Notes: generated from the sequence alone by a model not told the origin. 64,000 bases of DNA from Vibrio gelatinilyticus (GCF_022836845.1 NZ_JAJNNZ010000003.1:124001-188000); one strand, 5' to 3'; numbered from the stretch's first letter, positions 35,838 to 44,700 are shown. Program-made: numbers and translations.

Positions 35838-37331
35838 TTAAGCCAGTAGTTGCTTGAGCGTCATAGGCGAAGCGGCAGCGTTGAGGCGCTGTGCTGGAGT
35901 TTGCCCAGATTTATCTTGATAACAGAGATTGTGCCATGCGCGAAAAATATCGAGCAGAGGGATCAATCCCCCCGGGCGTAGTTTTCTTCTAGGCTCGTTG
36001 ATAAAATCTTCAAATAAGACTTGGAACCGGTTTTGATAGTACTCAATTTGTGCTGTCGAAGCCTGCGATAACCATGTCGATAGATCAGGGTTATCTCCAG
36101 CAAGGTAGCAAATTCCTTTATGGACTTCGTGTGAACTATCTGGGTCGACTTGCTTAGCAATTGCCCACCTATCACGCCACCACCCCATTAAAGCAACATC
36201 TATTTTCTTGTTGCTCTGACTGTTTTCCCAATCACCATCTTGTTCAACATAGAGTAAATCAACGTTATTTTGTTTGATGCGCGGCAAGCACACACTCAAA
36301 GCTGCCGATCTCAATAGGGGATCTTGTGGCATGTAAATCGTTAGACGTTTTCCGTCATCCACCTGTTCCAATACTCTCAGGTAATGTGCATGGGATGTGT
36401 ATTGTGGGCGAATCAAAGCGCCTTTGGATGGGTAATTAAACTTAGAAAAATTGCCCATTGGATCTTCCACGTTACTGCGAGCCAAGATGGTCTTGTATTT
36501 GTCATCGATCTTTTGCCTTAAAGATGATGCGTGACTTACCGGAGCCTCATTGGCTTCTGGCTCAAAATTGCCCTCAACGATTCGGGTTGTGGGTTTATAG
36601 GCATCGTGTTCACTTGCATCACCAGACGCTTCTTCGGCAGAGTAATTGAGGTGCTGACACAATATATAACCCGATTGCGCGTCACCTGTTGTAAACCAAA
36701 AAACGCCGTTACTGCTTTTTGCCTGTAGTTCTCGGTAGCAAGATGCTAGCTCGTATTGGCTCGCGTGATTGAGCCAGCGGGCATCGATCATGGCCAACTT
36801 ACGCCGGCAACGACTAGCGATATGCTCAATATGGTCGTAGAAGGTTTTAGGGTTAATACTCAGTTTTCGACAAATCTCGCGGACAGAGTAACCTGTAAAT
36901 AGAAAGGCGAGTAAGGACTCTTGAAATTGTCTTTTCTTGTTCTGACCAGACCATTTGTCGACGAAAGTAGATTGACAGGCTTTACAGCGATAGCGTTGCC
37001 TGTCACCACTAAACCCGAAAGCGTGGTATTTTTCTTTGTGGGTATGTACGGATACGCCTGCGTTCTCGCATGCTGGATTCTTACACGATGGAAGCCCTTC
37101 ACTTTGAAGTGCTTTCAGCCTCGCTAGTTCGTCGAGAACATCTTGGTTGTTAAGAAGGGGGGGAAACGCGCCGCATTCTCGACAAACCATCGCTGGTCGC
37201 TTAGGGTTAACGCGTTGCAAAATATAATATTTTGCCTCACTTAGTCCAAAATTGTCACACGCCAATGTTTTACAAAAATTGAGCTGTAACCCATGTGCTG
37301 CCAGTGGCAGTTTGCCTTCTGACACGTTCAC
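35838..37331 (-). CDS. Zinc-ribbon, transposase-like protein, probably domesticated
   Basis: The 497-residue protein has three Cys-rich ribbons (CRECGAFPPL; CKNPACENAG; CKACQSTF, about 48-125). An IS1-like helix-turn-helix follows (GYSVREICRKLSINPKTFYDHIEHI, about 147-170), and then a domain with strands like an RNase H fold (FWFTTGDAQSGYILCQHLNYS, and VDLLYVEQDGDW). This matches the zinc-ribbon transposase layout, but I find no clear DDE triad, no terminal inverted repeats and no direct repeats around the gene. It may therefore be a host protein. GTG 37331 is adjacent to GGGGG. GTG 37325 is the better-spaced start. Confidence 0.7.
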   Translation of the reverse strand: MNVSEGKLPLAAHGLQLNFCKTLACDNFGLSEAKYYILQRVNPKRPAMVCRECGAFPPLLNNQDVLDELARLKALQSEGLPSCKNPACENAGVSVHTHKEKYHAFGFSGDRQRYRCKACQSTFVDKWSGQNKKRQFQESLLAFLFTGYSVREICRKLSINPKTFYDHIEHIASRCRRKLAMIDARWLNHASQYELASCYRELQAKSSNGVFWFTTGDAQSGYILCQHLNYSAEEASGDASEHDAYKPTTRIVEGNFEPEANEAPVSHASSLRQKIDDKYKTILARSNVEDPMGNFSKFNYPSKGALIRPQYTSHAHYLRVLEQVDDGKRLTIYMPQDPLLRSAALSVCLPRIKQNNVDLLYVEQDGDWENSQSNKKIDVALMGWWRDRWAIAKQVDPDSSHEVHKGICYLAGDNPDLSTWLSQASTAQIEYYQNRFQVLFEDFINEPRRKLRPGGLIPLLDIFRAWHNLCYQDKSGQTPAQRLNAAASPMTLKQLLA

Positions 37332-37358
37332 CCCCTGAGGTTCGTTTTCATGGTGCTT

Positions 37359-37394
37359 AAAAAAACCGGCACACGTCAGGCTGTGGGCCGGTTT
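37359..37394 (-). terminator. Terminator after deoD
   Basis: On the minus strand AACCGGC (37393-37387) and GCCGGTT (37370-37364) are arms of a stem followed by a run of Ts. It closes the deoD transcript just before the zinc-ribbon gene. Confidence 0.8.
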
Positions 37395-37400
37395 AAAAGA

Positions 37401-38111
37401 TTAAATATTGACGGCTGTTTCTAGGGCGACAGTCATCATTTCATTGAACGATTTCTGGCGATCTTCTGAGCTCAATTTTTCGCCTCGGATGATGTGATCA
37501 GAAACGGTTAGAATAGTCAGCGCTTTAGCTCCAAGGTCAGCCGCGACACCGTAGATCCCGGCCGCTTCCATGTCGACACCAAGAATACCAAGGTGCTTCA
37601 TTTTGTCGAAAATATCTGCTTCAGGGGTATAGAACAGATCTGCCGAGAAAATGTTGCCCACTTTTACAGGTACTTGTTGCGCTCTAGCCTGACTTACGGC
37701 TTCTTCAAGCAGTCCAAAGTCGGCAATTGCAGCAAAATCGTGATCGTTAAAACGGATACGGTTTACTTTTGAATCAGTCGATGCACCCATGCCAATTACC
37801 ACATCCATCAGTTTTACATCGTCACGCACAGCGCCGCAGCTGCCTACGCGGATGACATTTTTGACGCCGAAGTCTTTGATTAACTCATGAACATAGATAC
37901 AGCAAGACGGAATACCCATACCGTGCCCCATGACAGAAACACGCTTACCTTTATAGGTGCCGGTGTATCCGAACATATTGCGGACATCACAGACTTTTTC
38001 TACATCGTCTAAAAATGTTTCTGCAATATATTGAGCTCGAAGTGGGTCGCCAGGCATTAGAACCGTTTCAGCGAAATCACCGACGTTAGCATTGATATGT
38101 GGGGTTGCCAT
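37401..38111 (-). CDS. deoD: Purine-nucleoside phosphorylase
   Basis: The 236-residue protein cleaves purine (deoxy)nucleosides with phosphate. Visible are [31 protein letters not shown] with the phosphate site, [19 protein letters not shown], and the active-site [12 protein letters not shown] loop. Length matches hexameric DeoD. It has its own terminator. No deoABC genes flank it here, so it is probably a second or solo copy. An inverted repeat upstream may be its operator. Confidence 0.93.
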   Translation of the reverse strand: MATPHINANVGDFAETVLMPGDPLRAQYIAETFLDDVEKVCDVRNMFGYTGTYKGKRVSVMGHGMGIPSCCIYVHELIKDFGVKNVIRVGSCGAVRDDVKLMDVVIGMGASTDSKVNRIRFNDHDFAAIADFGLLEEAVSQARAQQVPVKVGNIFSADLFYTPEADIFDKMKHLGILGVDMEAAGIYGVAADLGAKALTILTVSDHIIRGEKLSSEDRQKSFNEMMTVALETAVNI

Positions 38112-38423
38112 AATGTTACTCCGATCTGAACTGTATGGTTTAACTAAATATGTTGAAGTGTTGTCTTCGTGTTGAAGTGAATATTAACCAGCAATTACGT
38201 AGTTCTGTGAGATGTTGGTCACAGAAAAAATTTCACACTCAACAATTAATGTAGTTGATAACGAAATATGTTGAAAGTGATTTGGCAATCGATTGGTTTG
38301 CTTTGTGAAGGATTTATCAAGGAGTGCTTAGGATGGCTCTGCGAATAAATTTTCTATTCGGGTGATCCATTTAGGAGTCCAAGTTGTACAAAGTATTAAA
38401 TTGTACAAGCTGGGGAAATTACT
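38112..38423. promoter_or_regulatory. Divergent promoter region of deoD and the photolyase operon
   Basis: No gene lies here. The deoD side has the inverted repeat TTCTGTGA (38203-38210) / TCACAGAA (38219-38226) with an eight-base gap, one CRP half site on each side but not with the normal spacing. TGTTGAAGTG-type motifs occur three times nearby (about 38149, 38170 and 38271). On the photolyase side two perfect TTGTACAA boxes lie at 38384-38391 and 38401-38408. Confidence 0.6.
38384..38408 (+). promoter_or_regulatory. Double TTGTACAA box before the photolyase operon
   Basis: Two perfect 8-bp palindromes TTGTACAA have centres 17 bp apart. TGTACA-type motifs are known targets of LitR/CarH-type MerR regulators. 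The second gene of the operon codes a MerR protein of the same broad class, so autoregulation is a sensible inference. Confidence 0.65.
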
Positions 38424-39371
38424 ATGAGAACGATTGTTGTTGGGATTAGTTCATGCTTACTGGGCGAAAAGGTGAGGTTTGATTCGGGCCACAAACAGAG
38501 TTCCTATGTTAACCAAGAACTCTCTGCGCATTTTACCTTTAAGTCGGTTTGTCCAGAAGTGTCGATTGGATTGTCGGTACCGAGGCCGACCATTAGGTTG
38601 ATGTCGGACGATGAGAGAATCCGTCTGGTCGAGAGCAAAGACAGTTCTAAAGATTATACCGATAAGATGGAGACTTTTTCACGCGATAAAGTATCAGAAC
38701 TTGCCAGTCAGGATTTGTGCGGCTACATCGTATGCGCTAAATCACCTACGTGTGGAATGGAGCGAGTCAAGGTTTACACTGAGAAGCACGCTACGACCGA
38801 CGGAATCGGTATTTACACTCGTCAGTTAATGAAAAAGATGCCGTGGCTACCTATCGAGGAAGATGGACGTCTAAATGACCCGGTACTTAAAGAGAATTTT
38901 GTCGCGCGTGTGTTCGCCCTGAATGACTTTTATCAAAGCATGGACGGGAGCCCAAGTGCCGGGAAAATAGTCGCGTTCCATTCTCGTTATAAATTGGTGT
39001 TGATGGCTAATCACCCCGAATCGTACAAATCGCTTGGGAGTCTGGTTGCCAAACAACACTTACTAGAGCCTGAGGATTTTGCTTATCAATACCGAACAGG
39101 CTTTATGAATGCATTGAAAAACCGTTCGAGCCGCAAAACCACGACTAACGTATTGATGCATATTCAAGGTTACTTCAAGCGTGATTTAACCGCCTCAGAG
39201 AAATCAGAACTAGCGCGGGTTATCGACGATTACAGAACGGGGCTTCTGCCTATTTTGGCACCCTTGACACTGCTCAAACACTATTTAGAAAAGTACCCGA
39301 ATGATTACTTGCATCAGCAGAAATTTTTGCAACCTCATCCAGAGGAGCTGAGGTTACGTTATGGATTGTAA
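38424..39371 (+). CDS. DUF523-DUF1722 (YbgA-type) protein
   Basis: The 315-residue protein joins an N-terminal DUF523 domain (VGISSCLLGEKVRFDSGHK, CPEVSIGLSVPRPTIRL, SPTCGMERVKVYT, about 3-140) with a C-terminal DUF1722 domain (about 180-310, with FHSRYKLVLMANHPESYKSLG and PNDYLHQQKFLQPHPEELRLRYG). In E. coli the DUF1722 protein YbgA lies directly before phr, and the order here is the same with a MerR gene in between. It has several Cys in the DUF523 part that may bind metal. Its function is unknown; a role in DNA repair is suggested only by position. Confidence 0.88.
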   Translation: MRTIVVGISSCLLGEKVRFDSGHKQSSYVNQELSAHFTFKSVCPEVSIGLSVPRPTIRLMSDDERIRLVESKDSSKDYTDKMETFSRDKVSELASQDLCGYIVCAKSPTCGMERVKVYTEKHATTDGIGIYTRQLMKKMPWLPIEEDGRLNDPVLKENFVARVFALNDFYQSMDGSPSAGKIVAFHSRYKLVLMANHPESYKSLGSLVAKQHLLEPEDFAYQYRTGFMNALKNRSSRKTTTNVLMHIQGYFKRDLTASEKSELARVIDDYRTGLLPILAPLTLLKHYLEKYPNDYLHQQKFLQPHPEELRLRYGL

Positions 39372-40161
39372 CAAGCAGCTTTCTATCACTGAAGTATCGG
39401 AGCGAACGGGTATTAACCCAGTGACCTTAAGAGCTTGGCAACGAAGGTATAATCTAGTGCAACCTGCTCGCTCCAAGAAAGGGCATCGGCTATACAGTGC
39501 GCAAGATCTTAAAACGATAAAGGAAATCCAAGGCTGGCTCGCTAAAGGGGTGTCTATTGGTAAAGTGAAGACATTAATCGAGTCGACAGAACTTAGCGGT
39601 TCTCCTTGCCCAGAAAACAGACAGTTGGAAGAGGTTCATTTAGCGATAGAGTATCTTTCGAAACTCGATATGCCGAAGCTCCAACAGCTTTTGGTTATCT
39701 TGTTTAAGGAATATCCCCTTGGTGTAATTGAATCACAGTTTGTTTATCCGATAATTGACACTCTAGGGCTGCTCAAGTCGGCGCAGCAACAGAGTCAGAA
39801 GCATCTTTTTAAGACAGTTGTGAAACAACGACTAGCTTGGCTGATTGAGTCAGAACGTAAGCTGTTAAGAAGTGCTCAGAGCGCGTTGATTATTGTAGTC
39901 GGCGCGCCTGGCTCAGTTTTTGGATGGTTTCGCTATGCAAGATTGCAACGAACCCACAAAGTCACCTTTCTAGAAAACATGAATGATATGAGTTCTTTGT
40001 TGAAACCTCAGCTTTTATCACGCTTTGACGGAATAGAAATTCTTAGCGGTGAACATGTCAACGCGAAATTAGTACACCAGATCAAACAACTGCAGGCCCT
40101 GTCACCAGCCACGGTCACACAATTATCCGCTGTAACATCCTATTTAAATCAAGCTAATTAA
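39361..40161 (+). CDS. MerR-family regulator with a degenerate B12-like domain
   Basis: The 266-residue protein has a MerR N-terminal winged helix (SITEVSERTGINPVTLRAWQRRYNLVQPARSKKGHRLYSAQDL) of the LitR/CarH/MlrA type. The C-terminal region resembles the four-helix and Rossmann parts of the B12-binding domain. The helix has QKHLFKTVVKQRL where the sensor has EH, and the Rossmann loop is VVGAPGSVFGWFR instead of the DxHxxG motif. It therefore probably does not bind B12 in the usual way, as in MlrA. It overlaps the DUF523 gene by 11 bases and lies ten bases from phrB. It likely binds the TTGTACAA boxes. Confidence 0.85.
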   Translation: MDCNKQLSITEVSERTGINPVTLRAWQRRYNLVQPARSKKGHRLYSAQDLKTIKEIQGWLAKGVSIGKVKTLIESTELSGSPCPENRQLEEVHLAIEYLSKLDMPKLQQLLVILFKEYPLGVIESQFVYPIIDTLGLLKSAQQQSQKHLFKTVVKQRLAWLIESERKLLRSAQSALIIVVGAPGSVFGWFRYARLQRTHKVTFLENMNDMSSLLKPQLLSRFDGIEILSGEHVNAKLVHQIKQLQALSPATVTQLSAVTSYLNQAN

Positions 40162-40171
40162 GAGGTTGCCT

Positions 40172-41605
40172 GTGAACATTGTACTATTTCGTCGTGATCT
40201 TCGTGTTGAGGATAACCGGGCAGTTGCTGCAGCATTTGTTGCAGGAGCCCCGGTTATTGCTGTGTATATTTCAACGCCCGCTCAATGGCAACAGCATTGT
40301 CTATCTCCTATGCAGGCGGATCTCATTGAGCGTAGGTTGAAGGCACTTCGAGAGGAACTAAGCCAATTCGAAACGCCAATGATCTTTATCGAGTGTTTGG
40401 ATTTTGATTCAGGAAACCAGTGGCTAGTGGAGTTTTGTATCAAGCAGAGAATTGAACAGGTGTTTTTCAATCGGGAATACGAAGTGAATGAGCTGCGTCG
40501 TGATGAAGATCTCGTTCGCCAACTCAATAAAAATAAAATACAGTCGCAGTCTTTCGATGATAAATGTGTATTTTCACCGGGCTCAATTAAAAATCGGCAA
40601 GGTAGCTATTACAAGGTATTTACACCGTTCAAAAACGAGTGGATGAAACGATTGCTGGTGGGTGGCGAGATGACGCAACCTTTTATGAGGGCAGAGCCAA
40701 AGCCAAAGCCAAAGCTAAATATTGATATTGAGGGTGAGTTTGACTTAGAACTGACGCAAGCAGAGATTGCTCTCAACTATCCTAAAATGGATAGCCGATC
40801 CTGGCATTCCGATAGTGAAGCAATACAGGAAGTTTTGAATGATTTTTGTATAAACAAGAGTTGTGACTATCAACAAAACAGAGATTTTCCATCGGTGGAT
40901 GGAACAAGCCAATTGAGCCCATACCTAGCGATCGGCGCACTTTCCGCAAGACAGTGTATAAGGGCTTTGCTCTATTATTCTCGCGGTAATGTGACCAAAG
41001 GTGGGGACATCTGGCTAAGTGAACTGGCGTGGAGAGATTTTTACACACATTTGCTGGTCGCGATGCCAAAGTTGTCTATGAATAAAGCGTTTTTGGATTG
41101 GGAGTGCAAGGTTGCTTGGTCTGGGGATAGAAATCACTTTCAAAACTGGGCAAAGGGTCAGACAGGTTACCCCATTGTTGATGCGGCGATGAGACAATTG
41201 AATACCACAGGATGGATGCATAACCGGCTTCGAATGATTGTGGCTAGCTTTCTAACCAAAGATCTGCATATTGATTGGCGCGAAGGAGAACGTTATTTTA
41301 TGAGTAGACTCATTGATGGGGATTTTGCAGCTAACAATGGTGGGTGGCAGTGGTCGGCATCAACAGGGTGTGATGCTCAACCTTACTTCCGGATCTTCAA
41401 TCCAACCTCGCAAGGCGAAAAATTTGATTCAGATACCCGCTTTATTACCCATTGGATCCCTGAATTAAAACCTGTTCCGGTTAAGTTACGGCATAAACCG
41501 TGGTCATGGGATCAGGCCGAAAGTTTGGACTATCCTCCACCAATTGTTGATCACAAGGTAGAAAGAGAGATAACCTTAGGGATGTATAAAGAGGCAAAAG
41601 GTTAA
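40172..41605 (+). CDS. phrB: Deoxyribodipyrimidine (CPD) photolyase
   Basis: The 477-residue protein repairs cyclobutane pyrimidine dimers with light. The N-terminal Rossmann antenna domain (NIVLFRRDLRVEDNRAVAAA) is followed by the helical FAD domain with SPYLAIGALSARQCI, WLSELAWRDFYTHLL and SRLIDGDFAANNGGWQWSASTGCDAQPYFRIFNP. The last stretch contains the conserved Asn and Trp of class I CPD photolyases. The GTG at 40172 follows AGAGG at the right distance. It is the third gene of the YbgA-MerR-phrB unit. Confidence 0.95.
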   Translation: MNIVLFRRDLRVEDNRAVAAAFVAGAPVIAVYISTPAQWQQHCLSPMQADLIERRLKALREELSQFETPMIFIECLDFDSGNQWLVEFCIKQRIEQVFFNREYEVNELRRDEDLVRQLNKNKIQSQSFDDKCVFSPGSIKNRQGSYYKVFTPFKNEWMKRLLVGGEMTQPFMRAEPKPKPKLNIDIEGEFDLELTQAEIALNYPKMDSRSWHSDSEAIQEVLNDFCINKSCDYQQNRDFPSVDGTSQLSPYLAIGALSARQCIRALLYYSRGNVTKGGDIWLSELAWRDFYTHLLVAMPKLSMNKAFLDWECKVAWSGDRNHFQNWAKGQTGYPIVDAAMRQLNTTGWMHNRLRMIVASFLTKDLHIDWREGERYFMSRLIDGDFAANNGGWQWSASTGCDAQPYFRIFNPTSQGEKFDSDTRFITHWIPELKPVPVKLRHKPWSWDQAESLDYPPPIVDHKVEREITLGMYKEAKG

Positions 41606-41609
41606 TTTA

Positions 41610-42509
41610 ATGATTCGTACAACGTTAGCGTTGGTTTGTTTATGCGTTGCTCAATGGGCCAGCGCAGCGACCTATCCGTTCCCTAAAGAGGGGAGTTCGA
41701 TAGTAGGGACGATCCAGTATCATGATGTGCAGGCCGGAGAAACGATGTCGGATATTGCTAAGCAGTACGATGTTGGCTTTTTGTCTCTAATGGCAGCCAA
41801 CAAAGGCGTTGATCCTTTTCTACCTCAAGCTGGTCATGTTTTAACCATACCTTCTCAAGCTATTTTACCCAACGTCTCATACGAAGGTATTGTCATCAAC
41901 TTGGCAGAGCTAAGGCTGTATTATTTTGAGCCTGAGCATAATGTGGTACATATCTTCCCTGTCGGTATAGGCCGCATTGGTCGTGATACGCCTGAAATGA
42001 CGACTAAAATCAGTCAAATGCGCGAAAGCCCAACATGGACACCACCTAATTCTATACGCGAAGAATATTTATTAAACGGTATCGAGCTACCAGCAGTAGT
42101 GCCTGCCGGGCCTGATAATCCGCTCGGTGACTTTGCGATTCGATTGGCTTTTGGCAGTGGTACGTATCTGATACATGGCACCAATAAAGAATTTGGTATT
42201 GGAATGAGAGTGAGCTCTGGTTGTATTCGAATGAACCCTAAAGACATCGATTGGTTGTTTAATAAGGTTAATATCGGACTAAAAGTTAGAGTTATTGATG
42301 AGCCAATTAAGGTGGCACTTGAACCCGATAGAAGCATTTTTATCGAAGCGCACGAGCCACTCACGCGCAGTGATGGTACAAAAAAAGACATGGTGGTACC
42401 GCAAGAACTACAATGGTGGCTCGAAGAGTTTGAAGTGAAAGATACGATCGCCAGAGCGGCAATTGTGGCGCAAAATGGGGTTCCGATAGAGGTCGTTGTT
42501 GCGAATTAA
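41610..42509 (+). CDS. LysM-containing L,D-transpeptidase
   Basis: The 299-residue protein has a signal peptide (about 1-19), a LysM motif (YHDVQAGETMSDIAKQYDVGFLSLMAANKGVDPFLPQAGHVLTIPS) and a YkuD domain with the catalytic motif HGTNKEFGIGMRVSSGCIRM (Cys about residue 204). It acts in the periplasm on peptidoglycan. Enzymes of this class (ErfK/YbiS/YcfS) attach Lpp to meso-diaminopimelate, and lpp is its convergent neighbour. It starts four bases after phrB, perhaps by read-through. A bidirectional terminator follows. Confidence 0.92.
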   Translation: MIRTTLALVCLCVAQWASAATYPFPKEGSSIVGTIQYHDVQAGETMSDIAKQYDVGFLSLMAANKGVDPFLPQAGHVLTIPSQAILPNVSYEGIVINLAELRLYYFEPEHNVVHIFPVGIGRIGRDTPEMTTKISQMRESPTWTPPNSIREEYLLNGIELPAVVPAGPDNPLGDFAIRLAFGSGTYLIHGTNKEFGIGMRVSSGCIRMNPKDIDWLFNKVNIGLKVRVIDEPIKVALEPDRSIFIEAHEPLTRSDGTKKDMVVPQELQWWLEEFEVKDTIARAAIVAQNGVPIEVVVAN

Positions 42510-42535
42510 TATAGTCTACGAACTTCATTAGTTAA

Positions 42536-42566
42536 TAAAAAACACCTGCAAAAGCAGGTGTTTTTT
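42536..42566. terminator. Bidirectional terminator between the L,D-transpeptidase and lpp genes
   Basis: ACACCTGC (42542-42549) and GCAGGTGT (42554-42561) pair around AAAA, with A and T runs outside on both sides. It serves both convergent genes. Confidence 0.9.
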
Positions 42567-42579
42567 ATATTGGCTCAGG

Positions 42580-42840
42580 TTACTTTGTGTAAGACTGTGC
42601 AATATTATCAATACGCTCGTTGGCTCGTGCCGCTTCTTCTTTTGCCTCCATCGCGTTTTTATTAGCTTCCATAGAACTTGAGTCTACTTGGCTCTTAAGT
42701 GCTGCTACTTCATCACTTAATTGAGAAACTTGGTTATTCAGATCAGTCATTTGTGATTGTGTTTCTTCATCTGGACCCGACGCACAACCAGCCAAAAGAA
42801 AAACAGATGACGCTGCCGCTGCGATTAAAACTTTATTCAT
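42580..42840 (-). CDS. lpp: Lpp-type major outer membrane lipoprotein
   Basis: The 86-residue protein has a signal peptide with lipobox LLAGC (Cys about 19) and a long heptad coiled coil (SQMTDLNNQVSQLSDEVAALKSQVDS...ARANERIDNIAQ) ending in SYTK. The C-terminal Lys is the residue cross-linked to peptidoglycan by an L,D-transpeptidase. It fits Braun's lipoprotein, though it is a few residues longer than in E. coli. TAAGGAG precedes the ATG. It would tether the outer membrane to the wall. Confidence 0.9.
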   Translation of the reverse strand: MNKVLIAAAASSVFLLAGCASGPDEETQSQMTDLNNQVSQLSDEVAALKSQVDSSSMEANKNAMEAKEEAARANERIDNIAQSYTK

Positions 42841-43274
42841 GAGAACTCCTTAAGGATTAATTTAATACCGCCTTGCACACCACTTATTCGCACATGGCTT
42901 GTTTTTGATTGTAGTGCGTATTTTTAATTCCGCCCACTTTTTAAAAGTCAGGGAAACCAAAAAATTAGGACATAAATTCGCAAATATCGTTTTGTCTTAT
43001 TTATGAGAATAGCAGATGCTAAGATTCTGTGATCTACGTCGAATATCGAACTCTGTCATATGGCTAACTCATTGTTTGAAAGCCAGTTATCTTTTTACTA
43101 GGTGGCTGTATGTTTACTGAATTCAAGATCTGAGCCTTCAGAGGACAAATTGGGTCTTTTTGTGCTGCAACAACAAAGGTGGTTTGCGTATATAATTTCA
43201 GGTATGATTCGCCTCTTTTCGCACAGTCCGGCTCATTTAAAGAATAGCCAAGCTTAATATCCAGGAGATGCAAC
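42841..43274. other. Divergent intergenic region, lpp and DEAD-box helicase
   Basis: The first part is the lpp upstream region, with an AT-rich promoter area (about 42900-43020). The second part leads to the helicase gene. A 69-codon frame on the minus strand (43064-43273) has no motif or ribosome site and is left out. A small RNA cannot be excluded. Confidence 0.4.
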
Positions 43275-44606
43275 TTGCAATTTAAAGACCTAGGCCTTGA
43301 TAACCGTTTGCTGAAAAACTTAAGTCACTATGGCTTTAAGAAAGCAACCGAAATCCAACGAACAGCTATACCAGTTGCGATTGCTGGCAAAGATTTGTTG
43401 GCTTCTTCGAAGACGGGCTCTGGTAAAACTTTGGCGTTTGTTCTTCCAATGCTGCATAAATCGCTTAAAACTAAAGCGTTCTCTGCAAAAGATCCAAGAG
43501 GTGTTATTTTGGCACCGACCCGCGAACTTGCTAAGCAAGTATATGGCGAATTACGCTCTATGCTGGGTGGCTTATCTTACGAGGCAGCGTTGATATTAGG
43601 TGGAGAAAACTTTAATGATCAGGTTAAGGCTCTAAAGAAATACCCGCGATTTATCGTAGCAACGCCAGGGCGTCTTGCCGACCATCTTGAACATCGCTCT
43701 CTGTTTCTTGATGGTGTAGAAACGTTTGTACTAGATGAAGCCGACAGAATGCTTGATTTAGGGTTTGCTCCGGAATTACGTCGAATTCATAATGCAGCGA
43801 AGCACCGTCGTCGTCAGACTCTAATGTTCTCAGCAACGCTTGACCATGCGGAAGTGAACGACATCGCTGCTGAAATGCTGGACTCACCAAAACGCATTTC
43901 GATTGGAGGCTCTAACGAAGAGCATAAAGATATCACGCAGCGTTTCTATTTATGTGACCATTTAGATCATAAAGAAGCGATTTTGGAGCGGGTTATCCAA
44001 GAGGCGAATTACAAGCAGGTCATTATCTTCACCGCGACGCGTGCAGATACAGACAGATTGACCAACGTGCTCAACGAGAAGAAGCTCAAAGCGGTAGCGC
44101 TGAGTGGTAACCTCAACCAAACACAGCGCAATGCCATCATGAGCCAGTTTGAAAGAGAAGTGTTTAAGATTTTGGTGACCACAGATGTCGCTTCTCGCGG
44201 TTTAGATATCGCCAACGTAACGCATGTTATTAACTTTGATATGCCAAAACATACCGAAGAATACGTGCACCGCGTTGGTCGTACTGGTCGCGCTGGTAAT
44301 AAAGGCGATGCTATTTCTCTGGTTGGTCCAAAAGATTGGGACAGTTTTAAGCGAGTAGAGACTTACTTACAGCAAGATCTAACGTTCTCAGTGCTTGAAG
44401 GACTAAAAGGTAAATTTAAAGGACTGAAGCCGAAAAAACCTGCGTTCAAAAAGCGCCCGACGAAAAAAGTTGCCGCGAAGCAAGATAAAAAAGTAACGGC
44501 CAAAAAACCAGCTCAGCGCGATAAGAGTTTCTACCAACATGTCGCGGTTGGTGATTCGGTCTTTATCCCGAAAAAGAAAGTTAAGCCAGCACCGAGTGAT
44601 GATTAA
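43275..44606 (+). CDS. DEAD-box RNA helicase
   Basis: The 443-residue protein has the full DEAD-box set: Q motif (FKKATEIQ), Walker A (ASSKTGSGKTLAF), PTRELAKQ, ATPGRLADH, DEAD (FVLDEADRMLDLGF), SAT (MFSATLDH), and the C-terminal ATRADTD, TTDVASRGLDIANVTHVINFD and HRVGRTGRAG. A Lys-rich tail (about 380-440) should bind RNA. It resembles the SrmB/RhlE group of cold- or ribosome-related helicases; which paralogue is not decided. The start is a TTG at 43275 supported by AGGAG seven bases before it. Confidence 0.9.
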   Translation: MQFKDLGLDNRLLKNLSHYGFKKATEIQRTAIPVAIAGKDLLASSKTGSGKTLAFVLPMLHKSLKTKAFSAKDPRGVILAPTRELAKQVYGELRSMLGGLSYEAALILGGENFNDQVKALKKYPRFIVATPGRLADHLEHRSLFLDGVETFVLDEADRMLDLGFAPELRRIHNAAKHRRRQTLMFSATLDHAEVNDIAAEMLDSPKRISIGGSNEEHKDITQRFYLCDHLDHKEAILERVIQEANYKQVIIFTATRADTDRLTNVLNEKKLKAVALSGNLNQTQRNAIMSQFEREVFKILVTTDVASRGLDIANVTHVINFDMPKHTEEYVHRVGRTGRAGNKGDAISLVGPKDWDSFKRVETYLQQDLTFSVLEGLKGKFKGLKPKKPAFKKRPTKKVAAKQDKKVTAKKPAQRDKSFYQHVAVGDSVFIPKKKVKPAPSDD

Positions 44607-44660
44607 TCACTTTTAGTCATCGGCTGATTAAAACATCGCCTAATTGAGTGCTTGCAAATT

Positions 44661-44700
44661 AACCTCACTGTAATACTAAACGTATTGGTGAGGTTTTTTT
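44661..44700 (+). terminator. Terminator of the DEAD-box helicase gene
   Basis: AACCTCAC and GTGAGGTT form the outer stem, with TAATAC and GTATTg nested inside, followed by a run of seven Ts. Confidence 0.9.

Noticed and set aside
35838..37331. Active insertion sequence
   Set aside because: No terminal inverted repeats or target-site duplications were found on inspection, and a clear DDE triad could not be placed.
38203..38226. Canonical CRP site before deoD
   Set aside because: The TGTGA and TCACA halves have eight bases between them rather than six, so CRP binding is doubtful.
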